In this document: positions 1 through 8,105 of the stretch, piece after piece
How positions within the stretch are numbered: the stretch's first letter is position 1
Layout: every line of letters starts with the position of its first letter
Origin: Leekyejoonella antrihumi
GTDB lineage: Bacteria > Actinomycetota > Actinomycetes > Actinomycetales > Dermatophilaceae
Direction of reading: 5' to 3'
Length of the DNA stretch: 57,688 nucleotides
Assembly: GCF_007845645.1 (NCBI RefSeq)
Contig: NZ_VCQV01000035.1
Span: 1 to 57,688, forward strand
Made by a program: the position numbers and the translations under genes
The notes under the pieces: generated by a model
The model's input: the letters and a program-made list of their open reading frames with translations, nothing else
Told to the model about the DNA's origin: nothing
Database searches by the model: none

Positions 1-166
1 CGCAGTCCAGCAGTCGCTGCACCCGTTGCCGCACGGCGGCCTCGGACAGGCCGACCTCGCGCGCGATCGTCGAGTACGCCGCACGCCCATCGCGCTGCAA
101 CAAACCAATGATCGACTTCGAGACGTCATCAAGTATCGGCCCTACCGTGCGATTTTCCCTCGTCAC
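1..166 (-). CDS. Lrp/AsnC-family transcriptional regulator, N-terminal part (cut by window edge)
   Basis: Only the first 55 codons are inside the window; the gene runs off the left edge. The translated piece reads as an AsnC-type helix-turn-helix: after about a dozen residues come DVSKSIIGLLQRDGRAAYST and then IAREVGLSEAAVRQRVQRLL, the usual recognition helix of Lrp-like regulators. I start at the GTG at 166, preceded by GAGG; a TTG further upstream is possible. The ligand-binding RAM domain would lie outside. Its proximity to another Lrp-type gene and a catabolic operon suggests amino-acid or amide responsive control, but that is inference. Confidence 0.75.
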   Translation of the reverse strand, partial: MTRENRTVGPILDDVSKSIIGLLQRDGRAAYSTIAREVGLSEAAVRQRVQRLLDC

Positions 167-440
167 AGCCTCATAGTGCCACCAGATCAGTGGCAATACA
201 ACCAATTCAGTGCGGAATCAGAAGTATCTACCAAATTAGCAGCATGCAAAGGAGGTGGTTGTCGCGGTTGCGAAGCCGCGCGGGCGCCGACCGATGGTGC
301 CGGTGGCCTCAACCCCTCTATTGCTGGATCGGGTCGGTGCGAATGTCGGCCGGGGAACGGCGGCGCGACTTGTTGAGGACCTATCAGCAGCAGGCGAACA
401 TTCGCCGTAACAAACAGATCTGCACAACGCGCTTTTCCGA
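167..440. other. Intergenic stretch, no firm gene; possible 51-codon ORF at 255-410
   Basis: This gap lies between two minus-strand regulator genes. A GTG at 255 overlaps a strong Shine-Dalgarno-like AAAGGAGG and opens a plus-strand frame of 51 codons ending at the TAA at 408. Its translation contains STPLLLDRVGANVGRGTAAR but matches no family I recognise, and the GTG is too close to the ribosome-binding sequence for normal initiation. It may be a remnant. Nothing else is supported here. Confidence 0.3.
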
Positions 441-1448
441 TTAGTGTGGAGCGCGGTCGGCGGCGGGCCATCTGCTGGTGTTGTCTGTTCGTGGTTGGGG
501 CATGGGTACGCCGCTGCTCTTGAGCGCCTGGATCACCAGGGTGGTCTCGACGGACTCCACATGGTCGAGCCACGCAGCCCGGGTGACGAAATCGTAGAGA
601 TCTGAGCGCTCTGGCACGGCGACCTCGACGGCCAGTTGGTAGCGCCCACTGATCACGGCTGCATAGCGGACCTGCGGGGAGCTCAGCAGCGTGGCGCTCG
701 CCGACTCTATCCGGGTGGGCGCCGTGCAGACCCACAGCATTGCCTGCACACCGAGGCCGAGCATGGTCGGGTTTGCCACAGCACGGATGAACAGCGCGCC
801 TTCCGCCCGCATGGCTTCCACGCGCCGCCGCGCTGTTGATGGAGAGATACCCGCGAGCCGGGCGAGATCCTCATGCGTCGTGCGTCCGTCCTCCCGCAGA
901 GCCCGAAGGATGGCTCGATCGACGGTGGACCGCTGCTGCGTCGAGGTCGCCGCGTCGGGCGTGACGACTGGGGCACCCTGCAAAAGGTCGACTGCGGGCT
1001 GGGGAAGGGCGAACGGATGCCACTCGTGTATGGCGCGCAGGTATCGCAGCACTGGCAGCGACTCGCAGGACGTCACGCCGGGCACCGCGGGCAGGTCGTC
1101 CAGCAGCAGGGTGTTCAGTCTGGCCGGTGGACAGATCAGTTCGGCGCAGCAGTCTGCGGCACCGGCGAGCAGGTAGCTGAAGGTGGTGTCGCGGCGCGCG
1201 GCGAGGGCTTGCGCCGCGATCCTCGTAGTGCCGGGCGCGCACCGCACCCTGACCAGTAGGGACTCACCGAAGGTCGATAGGCCGGTCACGCGTACGGCGC
1301 CGCTGCTGAGCAGGCGGGCGCCCCGGCGGGCGATCGTGCGTTCCTGCTCGTCGAGCGCGACCGCGACGGTCCGCCAGGCGACGCGGGCGTCGATCTGCAG
1401 CGCGGCAACGATCTGCAGGTCGAGCGAGTCGACCAACGATGACGACAT
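441..1448 (-). CDS. Lrp/AsnC-family regulator with two HTH modules
   Basis: A 335-residue protein, about twice the length of a classical Lrp. Two AsnC-like helix-turn-helix segments are visible: one near residues 5-50 (SLDLQIVAALQIDARVAWRT onwards) and a better conserved one near 180-225 (DRAILRALREDGRTTHEDLA, then RLAGISPSTARRRVEAM). A RAM-like ligand-binding segment follows the second, ending near VESVETTLVIQALKSS. Such tandem proteins are known in actinobacteria. The gene is divergent from the transporter-amidase operon starting at 1563 and shares a 114-bp intergenic region with it, so it is probably the local regulator. The start is the ATG at 1448; its ribosome-binding site is weak. Confidence 0.85.
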   Translation of the reverse strand: MSSSLVDSLDLQIVAALQIDARVAWRTVAVALDEQERTIARRGARLLSSGAVRVTGLSTFGESLLVRVRCAPGTTRIAAQALAARRDTTFSYLLAGAADCCAELICPPARLNTLLLDDLPAVPGVTSCESLPVLRYLRAIHEWHPFALPQPAVDLLQGAPVVTPDAATSTQQRSTVDRAILRALREDGRTTHEDLARLAGISPSTARRRVEAMRAEGALFIRAVANPTMLGLGVQAMLWVCTAPTRIESASATLLSSPQVRYAAVISGRYQLAVEVAVPERSDLYDFVTRAAWLDHVESVETTLVIQALKSSGVPMPQPRTDNTSRWPAADRAPH

Positions 1449-1501
1449 GAGCCAATTCTATGTCGGATTCCATCACCTGCGGGGAGGGCCTTGTCGAGGT
1501 C

Positions 1502-1526
1502 CGTCACGCCGCGTCATGGTGTGACG
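1502..1526. promoter_or_regulatory. Possible operator between divergent regulator and operon
   Basis: CGTCAC at 1502-1507 is repeated in inverted form as GTGACG at 1521-1526, separated by 13 bases. It lies upstream of the ribosome-binding site AAAGGAGG (1550-1557) of the operon and is a reasonable position for the adjacent Lrp-type regulator to bind. The arms are short, so this is tentative. Confidence 0.25.
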
Positions 1527-1562
1527 TATCCCACTTGTTCGACAAAGCGAAAGGAGGTCGAC

Positions 1563-1838
1563 ATGACCGTGTCGCCCGTCGCCGAGCGTTCCACATCTTC
1601 TCGATCTCGTGCGGTCTGTATCCTTCCGGTCATCCCAGCGGTGGCTCTTTTGCTGGCGCCCTGGTTGGCCTTCGTCAACACGGCCACCCTCTGGCTGGGG
1701 GTTCCGGCGCTGTTCATCTGGACCTCGATATGGGTCCTCTTGATTCCTGTCACTTTGCTGACTGTTGAGCGGCGCTGGTCCCGTTTCCGCCCGGACGCCA
1801 CTGACGGCAGCCCTGACCTCCTGGGGGATGCATCATGA
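1563..1838 (+). CDS. DUF3311 family small membrane protein (symporter partner)
   Basis: A 91-residue protein with two hydrophobic segments, VCILPVIPAVALLLAPWLAF and a second one around GVPALFIWTSIWVLLIPVTL, followed by a short acidic tail. This is the DUF3311 pattern, a small membrane protein usually encoded directly before a sodium:solute symporter and thought to be its accessory subunit. I start at the ATG at 1563 because AAAGGAGG lies at ideal spacing; an upstream ATG at 1491 in frame adds a polar, unconserved stretch. The stop overlaps the next start (ATGA), consistent with translational coupling. First gene of the catabolic operon. Confidence 0.88.
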   Translation: MTVSPVAERSTSSRSRAVCILPVIPAVALLLAPWLAFVNTATLWLGVPALFIWTSIWVLLIPVTLLTVERRWSRFRPDATDGSPDLLGDAS

Positions 1839-3283
1839 TCTTGGCGGTAGCGCTCATCGGCATGGTCGTGATTGCCTCCTGCGCCTTCATCGGTCGCCGC
1901 CGACCGTCGGCGACGCTGGAGGACTGGACCGTTGGCCAGCGCAACTTTGGTGGCATCGTCACCTGGTTCCTCATGGCCGGTGAGTCCTTCACGACCTTCA
2001 CCTTTCTCGCCGTGGCGGGCCTCGCGTTTACCAGCGGCGCCGCCGCGACCTACGCCATCCCGTATATCCCGTTGTCGTTCATCGGGCTGTACTTCCTGGG
2101 GCCGAAGCTGTGGCGACTGGGAAAGCAGCACGGGTACCTCACTCAGGCCGACTTCTTTTCGGAGCGATATCGCAGCCCGCTGCTCGGCAGGATCGTCGCG
2201 GTCGTCGGAGTGGTGTTCTTGTTGCCGTACCTGCAGTTGCAGATCACCGGCCTCGGCCTGATCGTGGAACTGGTTACCGGCAGCCACCAGTCCGGGACGC
2301 TGAGCATGGTAGTGGCCACGGTGCTGATGGTGGCGTTCGTGCTGTGGTCGGGTATCCGCGGTCTGGCCCAGACGGCCTACCTGAAGGATGCGCTGATGAT
2401 CCTGGCGATGATCGTGCTGATCATCGCGGTCCCGGTGCACTATGCCGGCGGGATCGGCGCCCTGTTCCGGACCGTCAGCGCCCACGAGCCGCAGCTGCTC
2501 ACCCTGCACTCCGGCCCGACCGACGGCATCTGGTGGGTCAGCAGCGTGCTGATCAGCACGATCGGCTCTCTGTTCATGACTCTGCCGCACCTGTGGCCGG
2601 GGCTGCTCGCCGCGCGGGGGCCGCGCACGCTGCGGCGCAACTTCACCTTCCTGCCGCTCTACCAGGTGGTCATCATCCTGCCGGTGATCATTGGCTTTAC
2701 CGGGGTGGTCGCGCTGAAGAAAAGCACCGACGGTAACGATGTCCTACTGACCCTCGCGCATGGCGCGCTGCCGGACTGGCTCACCGGGGTTATCGCGGTC
2801 GCCGCCGCCGCGTCGGCGATGATTCCCGCCGCGGCCTTGTGCATCGGAATGTCGACCTTGGTCGCGCACAACCTGCTGCCGACTCGCACCGAGCGGACCC
2901 GCCTGGCGATCAACCATGGCACGGTCCTGGTCGCGGCGGGCCTAGCCCTCACGCTCGGGTTGACCCGGCCGAATGCCCTCGCGAACCTGCTCCTGCTGAC
3001 CTTCAGCGGACTGGCGCAGCTCGCGCCCGCGCTGGCGGCCGCCGTCGGTCGCCGCCGCTGGCTGAACGCGACTCCTGCCCTGCTGGGCATCGTCGTCGGC
3101 GTCGGTGTGGTGGGCCTGCTCACCTTCGACACCGCGATCCCCACGCACAACGTCAACGTGGGCATCATCGGGCTGGTCGCCAACGTCGTCGTTGCAGCGG
3201 CCGCCCAGGCGGTCGTCATCCTTCGCAGCGGCAGCGTCCAGGACGCCACGCGGAAGGCGGAGGCATCGGAGGTGCTGGCATGA
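1835..3283 (+). CDS. Sodium:solute symporter family transporter
   Basis: A 482-residue polytopic inner-membrane protein with about 13 predicted hydrophobic helices. An early DWTVGQRNFGGIVTWFLMAG segment with GESFTTFTFLAVAG after it is typical of SSS-family transporters, which use sodium to import organic solutes (panthothenate, proline, carboxylates). Start codon overlaps the DUF3311 stop, and its own stop overlaps the amidase start, so the three are translated together. The operon context (amidase, amidohydrolase, CoA-transferase) suggests import of an amide or N-acyl carboxylate. The exact substrate cannot be read from sequence. Confidence 0.9.
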   Translation: MILAVALIGMVVIASCAFIGRRRPSATLEDWTVGQRNFGGIVTWFLMAGESFTTFTFLAVAGLAFTSGAAATYAIPYIPLSFIGLYFLGPKLWRLGKQHGYLTQADFFSERYRSPLLGRIVAVVGVVFLLPYLQLQITGLGLIVELVTGSHQSGTLSMVVATVLMVAFVLWSGIRGLAQTAYLKDALMILAMIVLIIAVPVHYAGGIGALFRTVSAHEPQLLTLHSGPTDGIWWVSSVLISTIGSLFMTLPHLWPGLLAARGPRTLRRNFTFLPLYQVVIILPVIIGFTGVVALKKSTDGNDVLLTLAHGALPDWLTGVIAVAAAASAMIPAAALCIGMSTLVAHNLLPTRTERTRLAINHGTVLVAAGLALTLGLTRPNALANLLLLTFSGLAQLAPALAAAVGRRRWLNATPALLGIVVGVGVVGLLTFDTAIPTHNVNVGIIGLVANVVVAAAAQAVVILRSGSVQDATRKAEASEVLA

Positions 3284-4695
3284 CCGACCTGTGTTTCCTG
3301 GACGCGAGAGAGCTTGCCGGGATGCTGCGTCGCAAGGAGGTGTCCGCCCGCGAGGTCGTCACCGCCCACCTGGACCAGATTGGGCGGGTCAACCCGCAGG
3401 TGAACGCGATCGTCACGCTCACCGCGGAGCAGGCGTTCGCCGACGCGGCCGCCGCGGACGACCGGCTCGCAGCCGGGGAACGCATTGGGCCACTGCACGG
3501 AATGCCGTTCGCGTTTAAGGACACTGACGATACGGTCGGGGTCCGTACGACGTACGGCTCCCCGCTGTTCGCCGATCATGTGCCTGAGCGGGACGAGCTG
3601 GTGGTCGGGCGGGTCAAGGCGGCCGGCGCGATCACCCTGGGCAAGACCAACGTCCCGGAGTTTGCCGCCGGGTCGCACACCTTCAACGAGGTGTTCGGCG
3701 TGACCCGCAACCCCTATGACCTCTCGCGGTCCGCCGGCGGATCCAGTGGTGGTGCCGCAGCAGCTCTGGCCTGCGGGATGGTGCCGCTCGCGGATGGCAG
3801 CGACATGGGCGGCTCGTTGCGCAATCCCGCATCCTTCTGCAACGTGGTCGGATTCCGCCCCTCGCCCGGGCGAGTCCCGACCTGGCCGAACGCGGACCCG
3901 TGGTCGACCATGGCGGTGCAGGGACCGCTGGGTCGTACCGTCGCCGACGCGGCGCTGTTGTTGTCGGTCCAGGCCGGACCTGACGCACGGTCACCGATTG
4001 CCATCGAGCAGCCCGGCAAGGCGTTCGCCGGTCCCCTCGAGCAGGACCTGTGCGGGTTGCGGGTCGCCTGGTCACCGGATCTGGGCGGTGCCGTTCCGGT
4101 GGACCAGGCGGTGACCGACGTCCTTACTCCGCAGGTGAAGGTGTTCGAGGAGCTGGGCTGCCGGGTCGAGCTCGACTGCCCCGACCTGACCGGCGCCGAA
4201 GAGGTCTTCCGGACGCTGCGCGCGCGGCTGTTCGACCGCGGCCTTGGCGTCCACCTCGACGAGCACCCGAACCAGGTCAAGGCAAGCATTGCCTGGAACA
4301 TCAATGAAGGTCGCAAGCTCACGGTTGCCGACCTGAATCGCGCCCACAGCCTGCATGCAGCGTTGTTCCACCGGGTGCGGGAGTTCTTCGGGCAGTACGA
4401 CCTGTTGCTGCTGCCGGTCAGCCAAGTCGTCCCGTTCGATGCGACGCTCGAGTACCCGACGAGGGTCGCGGGGCAGCCCCAGCGCAGCTATCTGGACTGG
4501 ATGCGCTCGGCATACCTGATCTCTGCCACCGGATGTCCAGCACTGTCTGTCCCTGCAGGACTGACGCCCGCGGGACTTCCGGTCGGGCTGCAAATTGTCG
4601 GCCCGCATCACGCCGACCTGGCCGTGCTGCGGGCCGGTCACGCCTTCCAGAGTGCCCTGCCTTCCCCTACTCGCCCACCCATCTGCCAGGAGTGA
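3280..4695 (+). CDS. Amidase signature family enzyme
   Basis: 471 residues, normal for the amidase signature family (GatA-like hydrolases using a Ser-cisSer-Lys triad). The catalytic lysine is in MPFAFKDTDD near residue 80. The signature follows as SRSAGGSSGGAAAALACGMV, and the nucleophile serine is in GSDMGGSLRNPASFCNVVGF. The reaction is hydrolysis of a carboxamide or aryl/alkyl amide to the acid and ammonia or amine. No gatB or gatC lies nearby, so a catabolic role is more likely than tRNA amidation. The ATG overlaps the symporter stop by 4 bp; an in-frame extension further upstream would overlap the symporter gene and is rejected. Confidence 0.92.
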   Translation: MTDLCFLDARELAGMLRRKEVSAREVVTAHLDQIGRVNPQVNAIVTLTAEQAFADAAAADDRLAAGERIGPLHGMPFAFKDTDDTVGVRTTYGSPLFADHVPERDELVVGRVKAAGAITLGKTNVPEFAAGSHTFNEVFGVTRNPYDLSRSAGGSSGGAAAALACGMVPLADGSDMGGSLRNPASFCNVVGFRPSPGRVPTWPNADPWSTMAVQGPLGRTVADAALLLSVQAGPDARSPIAIEQPGKAFAGPLEQDLCGLRVAWSPDLGGAVPVDQAVTDVLTPQVKVFEELGCRVELDCPDLTGAEEVFRTLRARLFDRGLGVHLDEHPNQVKASIAWNINEGRKLTVADLNRAHSLHAALFHRVREFFGQYDLLLLPVSQVVPFDATLEYPTRVAGQPQRSYLDWMRSAYLISATGCPALSVPAGLTPAGLPVGLQIVGPHHADLAVLRAGHAFQSALPSPTRPPICQE

Positions 4696-4696
4696 C

Positions 4697-5980
4697 ATGC
4701 CCCTTTCCGAATCGATGCGTGCCGATCTGACCGCGCTGCAGCCCGAGCTGTCCGCGCGGTACCGGGACTTGCACGCGCACCCGGAGCTATCCATGCAGGA
4801 GACCCGTACGGCCGGGATCGTCGGAGATCAGTTGCGCGAGCAAGGCTGGGAGGTCACCGAGCACGTCGGGGTGACCGGCGTCGTCGGGGTCCTGCGTCAC
4901 GGCGACGGTCCGACCGTGCTGCTGCGCGCCGACATGGACGGGCTCCCCGTCAAAGAGGACACGGGCCTGGCATACGCCAGCACCGCCATGGGGCTCGATG
5001 CCGACGGCACCGAGCAACCCGTGATGCACGCGTGCGGGCACGATACCCACATCACCTGTCTGCTCGGGGTGACCGCGCTGCTCGCCCGCCACCTCGACGC
5101 CTGGAATGGCACGATCCTGGCGGTGTTCCAACCGGGTGAGGAGATCGCCGCCGGTGCACAGGCGATGCTCGACGATCGCTTCCTGGAACGCTTCGGGCGG
5201 CCGGATGTCTGCCTGGGCCAGCACGTCATGCCCCTGCCCGCGGGTCACGTCGCGATCCGCAGCGGCACCGCGATGGCCGCCTCCGACAGCCTGCGCGTGC
5301 AACTGTTCGGCCGCGGTGGACACGGCTCAACACCGGAGGCAACGGTGGACCCGGTGGTGATGGCCGCCGCGACCATCATGCGCCTGCAGACGGTCGTATC
5401 CCGCGTGGTCGCACCGAACGAGTCGGCGGTGCTGACCGTGGGGTCGGTGCATGCCGGCACCAAGGAGAACATCATTCCGGCGCAGGCCGAGTTGAAGCTG
5501 AATATTCGCTCCTTCACCGAGGGCACTCGCACGAAGGTCCTTCACGCGATCGACCGGATCGTGGGGGCCGAGGCGACTGCCTCCGGTGCGCCGGAGCCGC
5601 CGCGGATCACGACTCTCAACCGGTTCCCCGTCACCGTCAATGACGAGGCGGCCACACGGTCCGTGCAAGCCGCGCTGTCCCAAGAGCTGGGGGAGGAGCA
5701 CGTGCACGAGGTTCCACCCCTGTCCGGGAGCGAAGACTTCGGCACCTTCGGGACGACCGCAGGGGTCCCCTCCGTGTTCTGGTTCTGGGGCGGTCACGAC
5801 CCGGCGCAGGAGGCACGGTTCGCGCCCCTCATCGCGAGCGGCACGCTGCCCGACGGTGTGCCGGGCAACCACTCGCCGCAGTTCGCGCCGGTCATCGATC
5901 CGACCCTGCAGGTCGGTGTGCGCTGCCTGCTGTCCGCTGCCCTGGCCTGGATCGGCATCGACCAACCCAACCAACCATGA
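4697..5980 (+). CDS. M20 family amidohydrolase (N-acyl amino acid / hippurate hydrolase type)
   Basis: 427 residues, one base after the amidase stop. Zinc-binding motifs of the M20D amidohydrolases are present: HACGHDTHITCLLGVTALLA around residue 110 and the glutamate pair in FQPGEEIAAGAQ. A dimerisation domain follows with GRGGHGSTPEATVDPVVMAA, and the C-terminus has PPLSGSEDFGTF. Enzymes of this type cleave N-acyl amino acids, hippurate or related amides in the cytoplasm. The coupling to an amidase suggests two successive amide-bond cleavages. The start at 4697 is chosen because upstream in-frame codons lie inside the amidase gene. Confidence 0.92.
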   Translation: MPLSESMRADLTALQPELSARYRDLHAHPELSMQETRTAGIVGDQLREQGWEVTEHVGVTGVVGVLRHGDGPTVLLRADMDGLPVKEDTGLAYASTAMGLDADGTEQPVMHACGHDTHITCLLGVTALLARHLDAWNGTILAVFQPGEEIAAGAQAMLDDRFLERFGRPDVCLGQHVMPLPAGHVAIRSGTAMAASDSLRVQLFGRGGHGSTPEATVDPVVMAAATIMRLQTVVSRVVAPNESAVLTVGSVHAGTKENIIPAQAELKLNIRSFTEGTRTKVLHAIDRIVGAEATASGAPEPPRITTLNRFPVTVNDEAATRSVQAALSQELGEEHVHEVPPLSGSEDFGTFGTTAGVPSVFWFWGGHDPAQEARFAPLIASGTLPDGVPGNHSPQFAPVIDPTLQVGVRCLLSAALAWIGIDQPNQP

Positions 5981-6031
5981 ACCCGCCACGACCGCAGACT
6001 GGTTCTGCCACAACAGAAAGAGCAATACCCC

Positions 6032-7300
6032 ATGAATGACGGCCCCAGCGATGCCAGCACAGATCTCGGAACCGGCCTTACGCCGGCGACCGGCCCGTGG
6101 GAGCAACACCCCGGCGCCTTGTCCGGGATCCGGGTGCTCGACCTGACACGTGTCCTTTCCGGCCCGTTCGCCTCGATGGTCATGGCGGACCTTGGCGCCG
6201 ACGTGATCAAGATCGAGAACACCACGGCCGGGGATGACACTCGAAGGTGGGGGCCTCCCTTTCAGGGCGACGACGCGGCGTACTTCCACGCAGTCAACCG
6301 CAACAAGCGGTCCCTGGCCGTGGACCTGAAGTCGGCGACGGGCCGTGACATTGCACTGCGGCTGGCGAACGCGGCTGACGTGGTGCTCGAGAACTTCCGT
6401 CCCGGTACCGCGGAGCGCCTCGGACTCGGCTATGCGCAGCTCGCCGAACGAAACCCGCGGCTGGTCTACGGCTCGGTCAGCGGGTTTGGACACACCGGAC
6501 CGCTTCGCGAGCGGGCCGGATATGACGCGATCGCCCAGGCGATGTCCGGCATGATGAGCGTGACCGGCGAGTCCGACGGGCCGCCCGTGCGCTTCGGAGT
6601 CGCCGGAGCCGACATCGCAGCCGGCATGTGGGTCACCGTGGGTGTGCTGGCCGCGCTGCACTCCCGAACCCAGACCGGGTGCGGGCAGCACGTCGACGTG
6701 TCGCTGCTGGACAGTCAGACCTCCTGGCTGACCTACGTTGCGCAGAACTACTTTGCCACGGGCCAGACACCGCGACGCTACGGGTCGGCCCACCCGAACA
6801 TCGTTCCCTACCAGGGATTTGCCACCAAGGACGGCGAGATCATGGTCGCCGTCGGCAACGACCTGCTGTGGCAGCGATTTGCCCGGGTCGCCGGTCTCGA
6901 TCACGTCCTCAACGACCCGGCGTATGTCACGAACCCGCAGCGGGTCGCGCACCGCGATACCCTGCTGCCCCTGGTCGAGGACGCACTGCGCATGCGCACG
7001 GCCGCGCAGTGGAGCGAGCTGCTGACCGATGCCGGGGTGCCCGTCGGGCCGATCAACACCGTGCCGGAGGCCCTCGCGCAGCCGCAGCTGCTGGCCCGGG
7101 ACATGGTCGTGGACCTGCCACATACCGCCGAGGGCAGCATCCGCACGCTCGGATCCCCGATCAAGCTGTCCTCGACGCCCCTGGCGCTGCGGCAGGGCTC
7201 TCCCATCCTCGGTGAGCACACCACCCAGATCCTGGATGGGCTGGGACTGTCTCCGAGCGAGATCGAGGCCCTGGCCGCGACGGGGGCGGTGCGCCGATGA
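6032..7300 (+). CDS. CaiB/BaiF family CoA-transferase (class III)
   Basis: 422 residues, the usual size for class III CoA-transferases, which move CoA from a donor such as succinyl-CoA to a carboxylic acid. Diagnostic segments are DLTRVLSGPFASMVMADLGA with VIKIEN after it, LKSATGRDIALRLANAADVV, ENFRPGTAERLGLGYAQLAE and RERAGYDAIAQAMSGMMSVT, in which the aspartate is the expected acyl-accepting residue. It overlaps the next gene by 4 bp. Here it probably activates the acid released by the two amide hydrolases. There is a 51-bp gap to the previous gene with only a weak ribosome-binding site, so it may be translated independently within the operon. Confidence 0.92.
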   Translation: MNDGPSDASTDLGTGLTPATGPWEQHPGALSGIRVLDLTRVLSGPFASMVMADLGADVIKIENTTAGDDTRRWGPPFQGDDAAYFHAVNRNKRSLAVDLKSATGRDIALRLANAADVVLENFRPGTAERLGLGYAQLAERNPRLVYGSVSGFGHTGPLRERAGYDAIAQAMSGMMSVTGESDGPPVRFGVAGADIAAGMWVTVGVLAALHSRTQTGCGQHVDVSLLDSQTSWLTYVAQNYFATGQTPRRYGSAHPNIVPYQGFATKDGEIMVAVGNDLLWQRFARVAGLDHVLNDPAYVTNPQRVAHRDTLLPLVEDALRMRTAAQWSELLTDAGVPVGPINTVPEALAQPQLLARDMVVDLPHTAEGSIRTLGSPIKLSSTPLALRQGSPILGEHTTQILDGLGLSPSEIEALAATGAVRR

Positions 7301-8067
7301 CGCGCATCGTGGTGGACCGCAACTCGCCGGTGGCGACGGTCACCGTCGGCGACGGGCTGCGACGCAACGCACTGGGCCAGTCCGACTGGCGTGACCTGAC
7401 CGCCGAGATCCGAGCCCTGGATGCTGACCCGCGCCCCCGGGTCGTGGTGATCACTGGCCGGGACCAGACGTTCAGCGCGGGCTCCGACCTGACCGAGTGG
7501 GTTGGGGCGGACTTGCCCGACGTCGAGCGCAGCTTCCAGGCGATGGAGGACTGCTTTCAGGCGATCGAGCGGGCATCCATCCCGGTCATCGCTGCGGTCG
7601 AAGGCACGGCCGCGGGGGCCGGCTGCCAGCTGGCACTGGCCTGTGACGTGGCAGTGGTCTCAGCGTCGGCGAAACTGGGTATGCCCATCGTCCGGCTGGG
7701 CATCCTCGCCTCCGACGCGTTCGTCGAACGCCTCTCGGCGCGGATCGGCGCCGCCCTGACCGCCGACCTCTACCTCACCGGAAGGCTGCTGCGCGCCGAC
7801 GAGGCCCAGGCCGCGGGACTGGTCGCGCGGGTGGCCCCACCGGGGACCACGCTCGCCGCAGCCCTGGACATCGCCACCGGGCTGCAGCAGCAACCACCGG
7901 CCGCCGTCAACGCGGCGAAGTCGATGATGCTAGCGGTCACTCGGCACCCTTCGCCGGGCCGCGACCGGGCTCCCACGGTCGATTTCGACACCTTCCGGAA
8001 CCAGATCAATGCCTTCTTCGCCAGAGGTTCGACGCGACCGGTCCTGAACGGCTCGATCCCCAGCTGA
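7297..8067 (+). CDS. Enoyl-CoA hydratase/isomerase family protein
   Basis: 256 residues of crotonase fold. The oxyanion-hole segments are visible: VVVITGRDQTFSAGSDLTEW and VEGTAAGAGCQLALACDVAV. The C-terminal half has the usual ADEAQAAGLVARVAP pattern. It probably hydrates or isomerises the CoA thioester made by the preceding CoA-transferase. Start overlaps that gene by 4 bp (ATGA). It is the last gene of the operon and converges with the next gene, with only 38 bases between the two stops and no clear terminator hairpin there. Confidence 0.9.
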   Translation: MTRIVVDRNSPVATVTVGDGLRRNALGQSDWRDLTAEIRALDADPRPRVVVITGRDQTFSAGSDLTEWVGADLPDVERSFQAMEDCFQAIERASIPVIAAVEGTAAGAGCQLALACDVAVVSASAKLGMPIVRLGILASDAFVERLSARIGAALTADLYLTGRLLRADEAQAAGLVARVAPPGTTLAAALDIATGLQQQPPAAVNAAKSMMLAVTRHPSPGRDRAPTVDFDTFRNQINAFFARGSTRPVLNGSIPS

Positions 8068-8105
8068 GATGGACGGCATACCTCGTGAGTCGGTGACGAT
8101 CCCTG

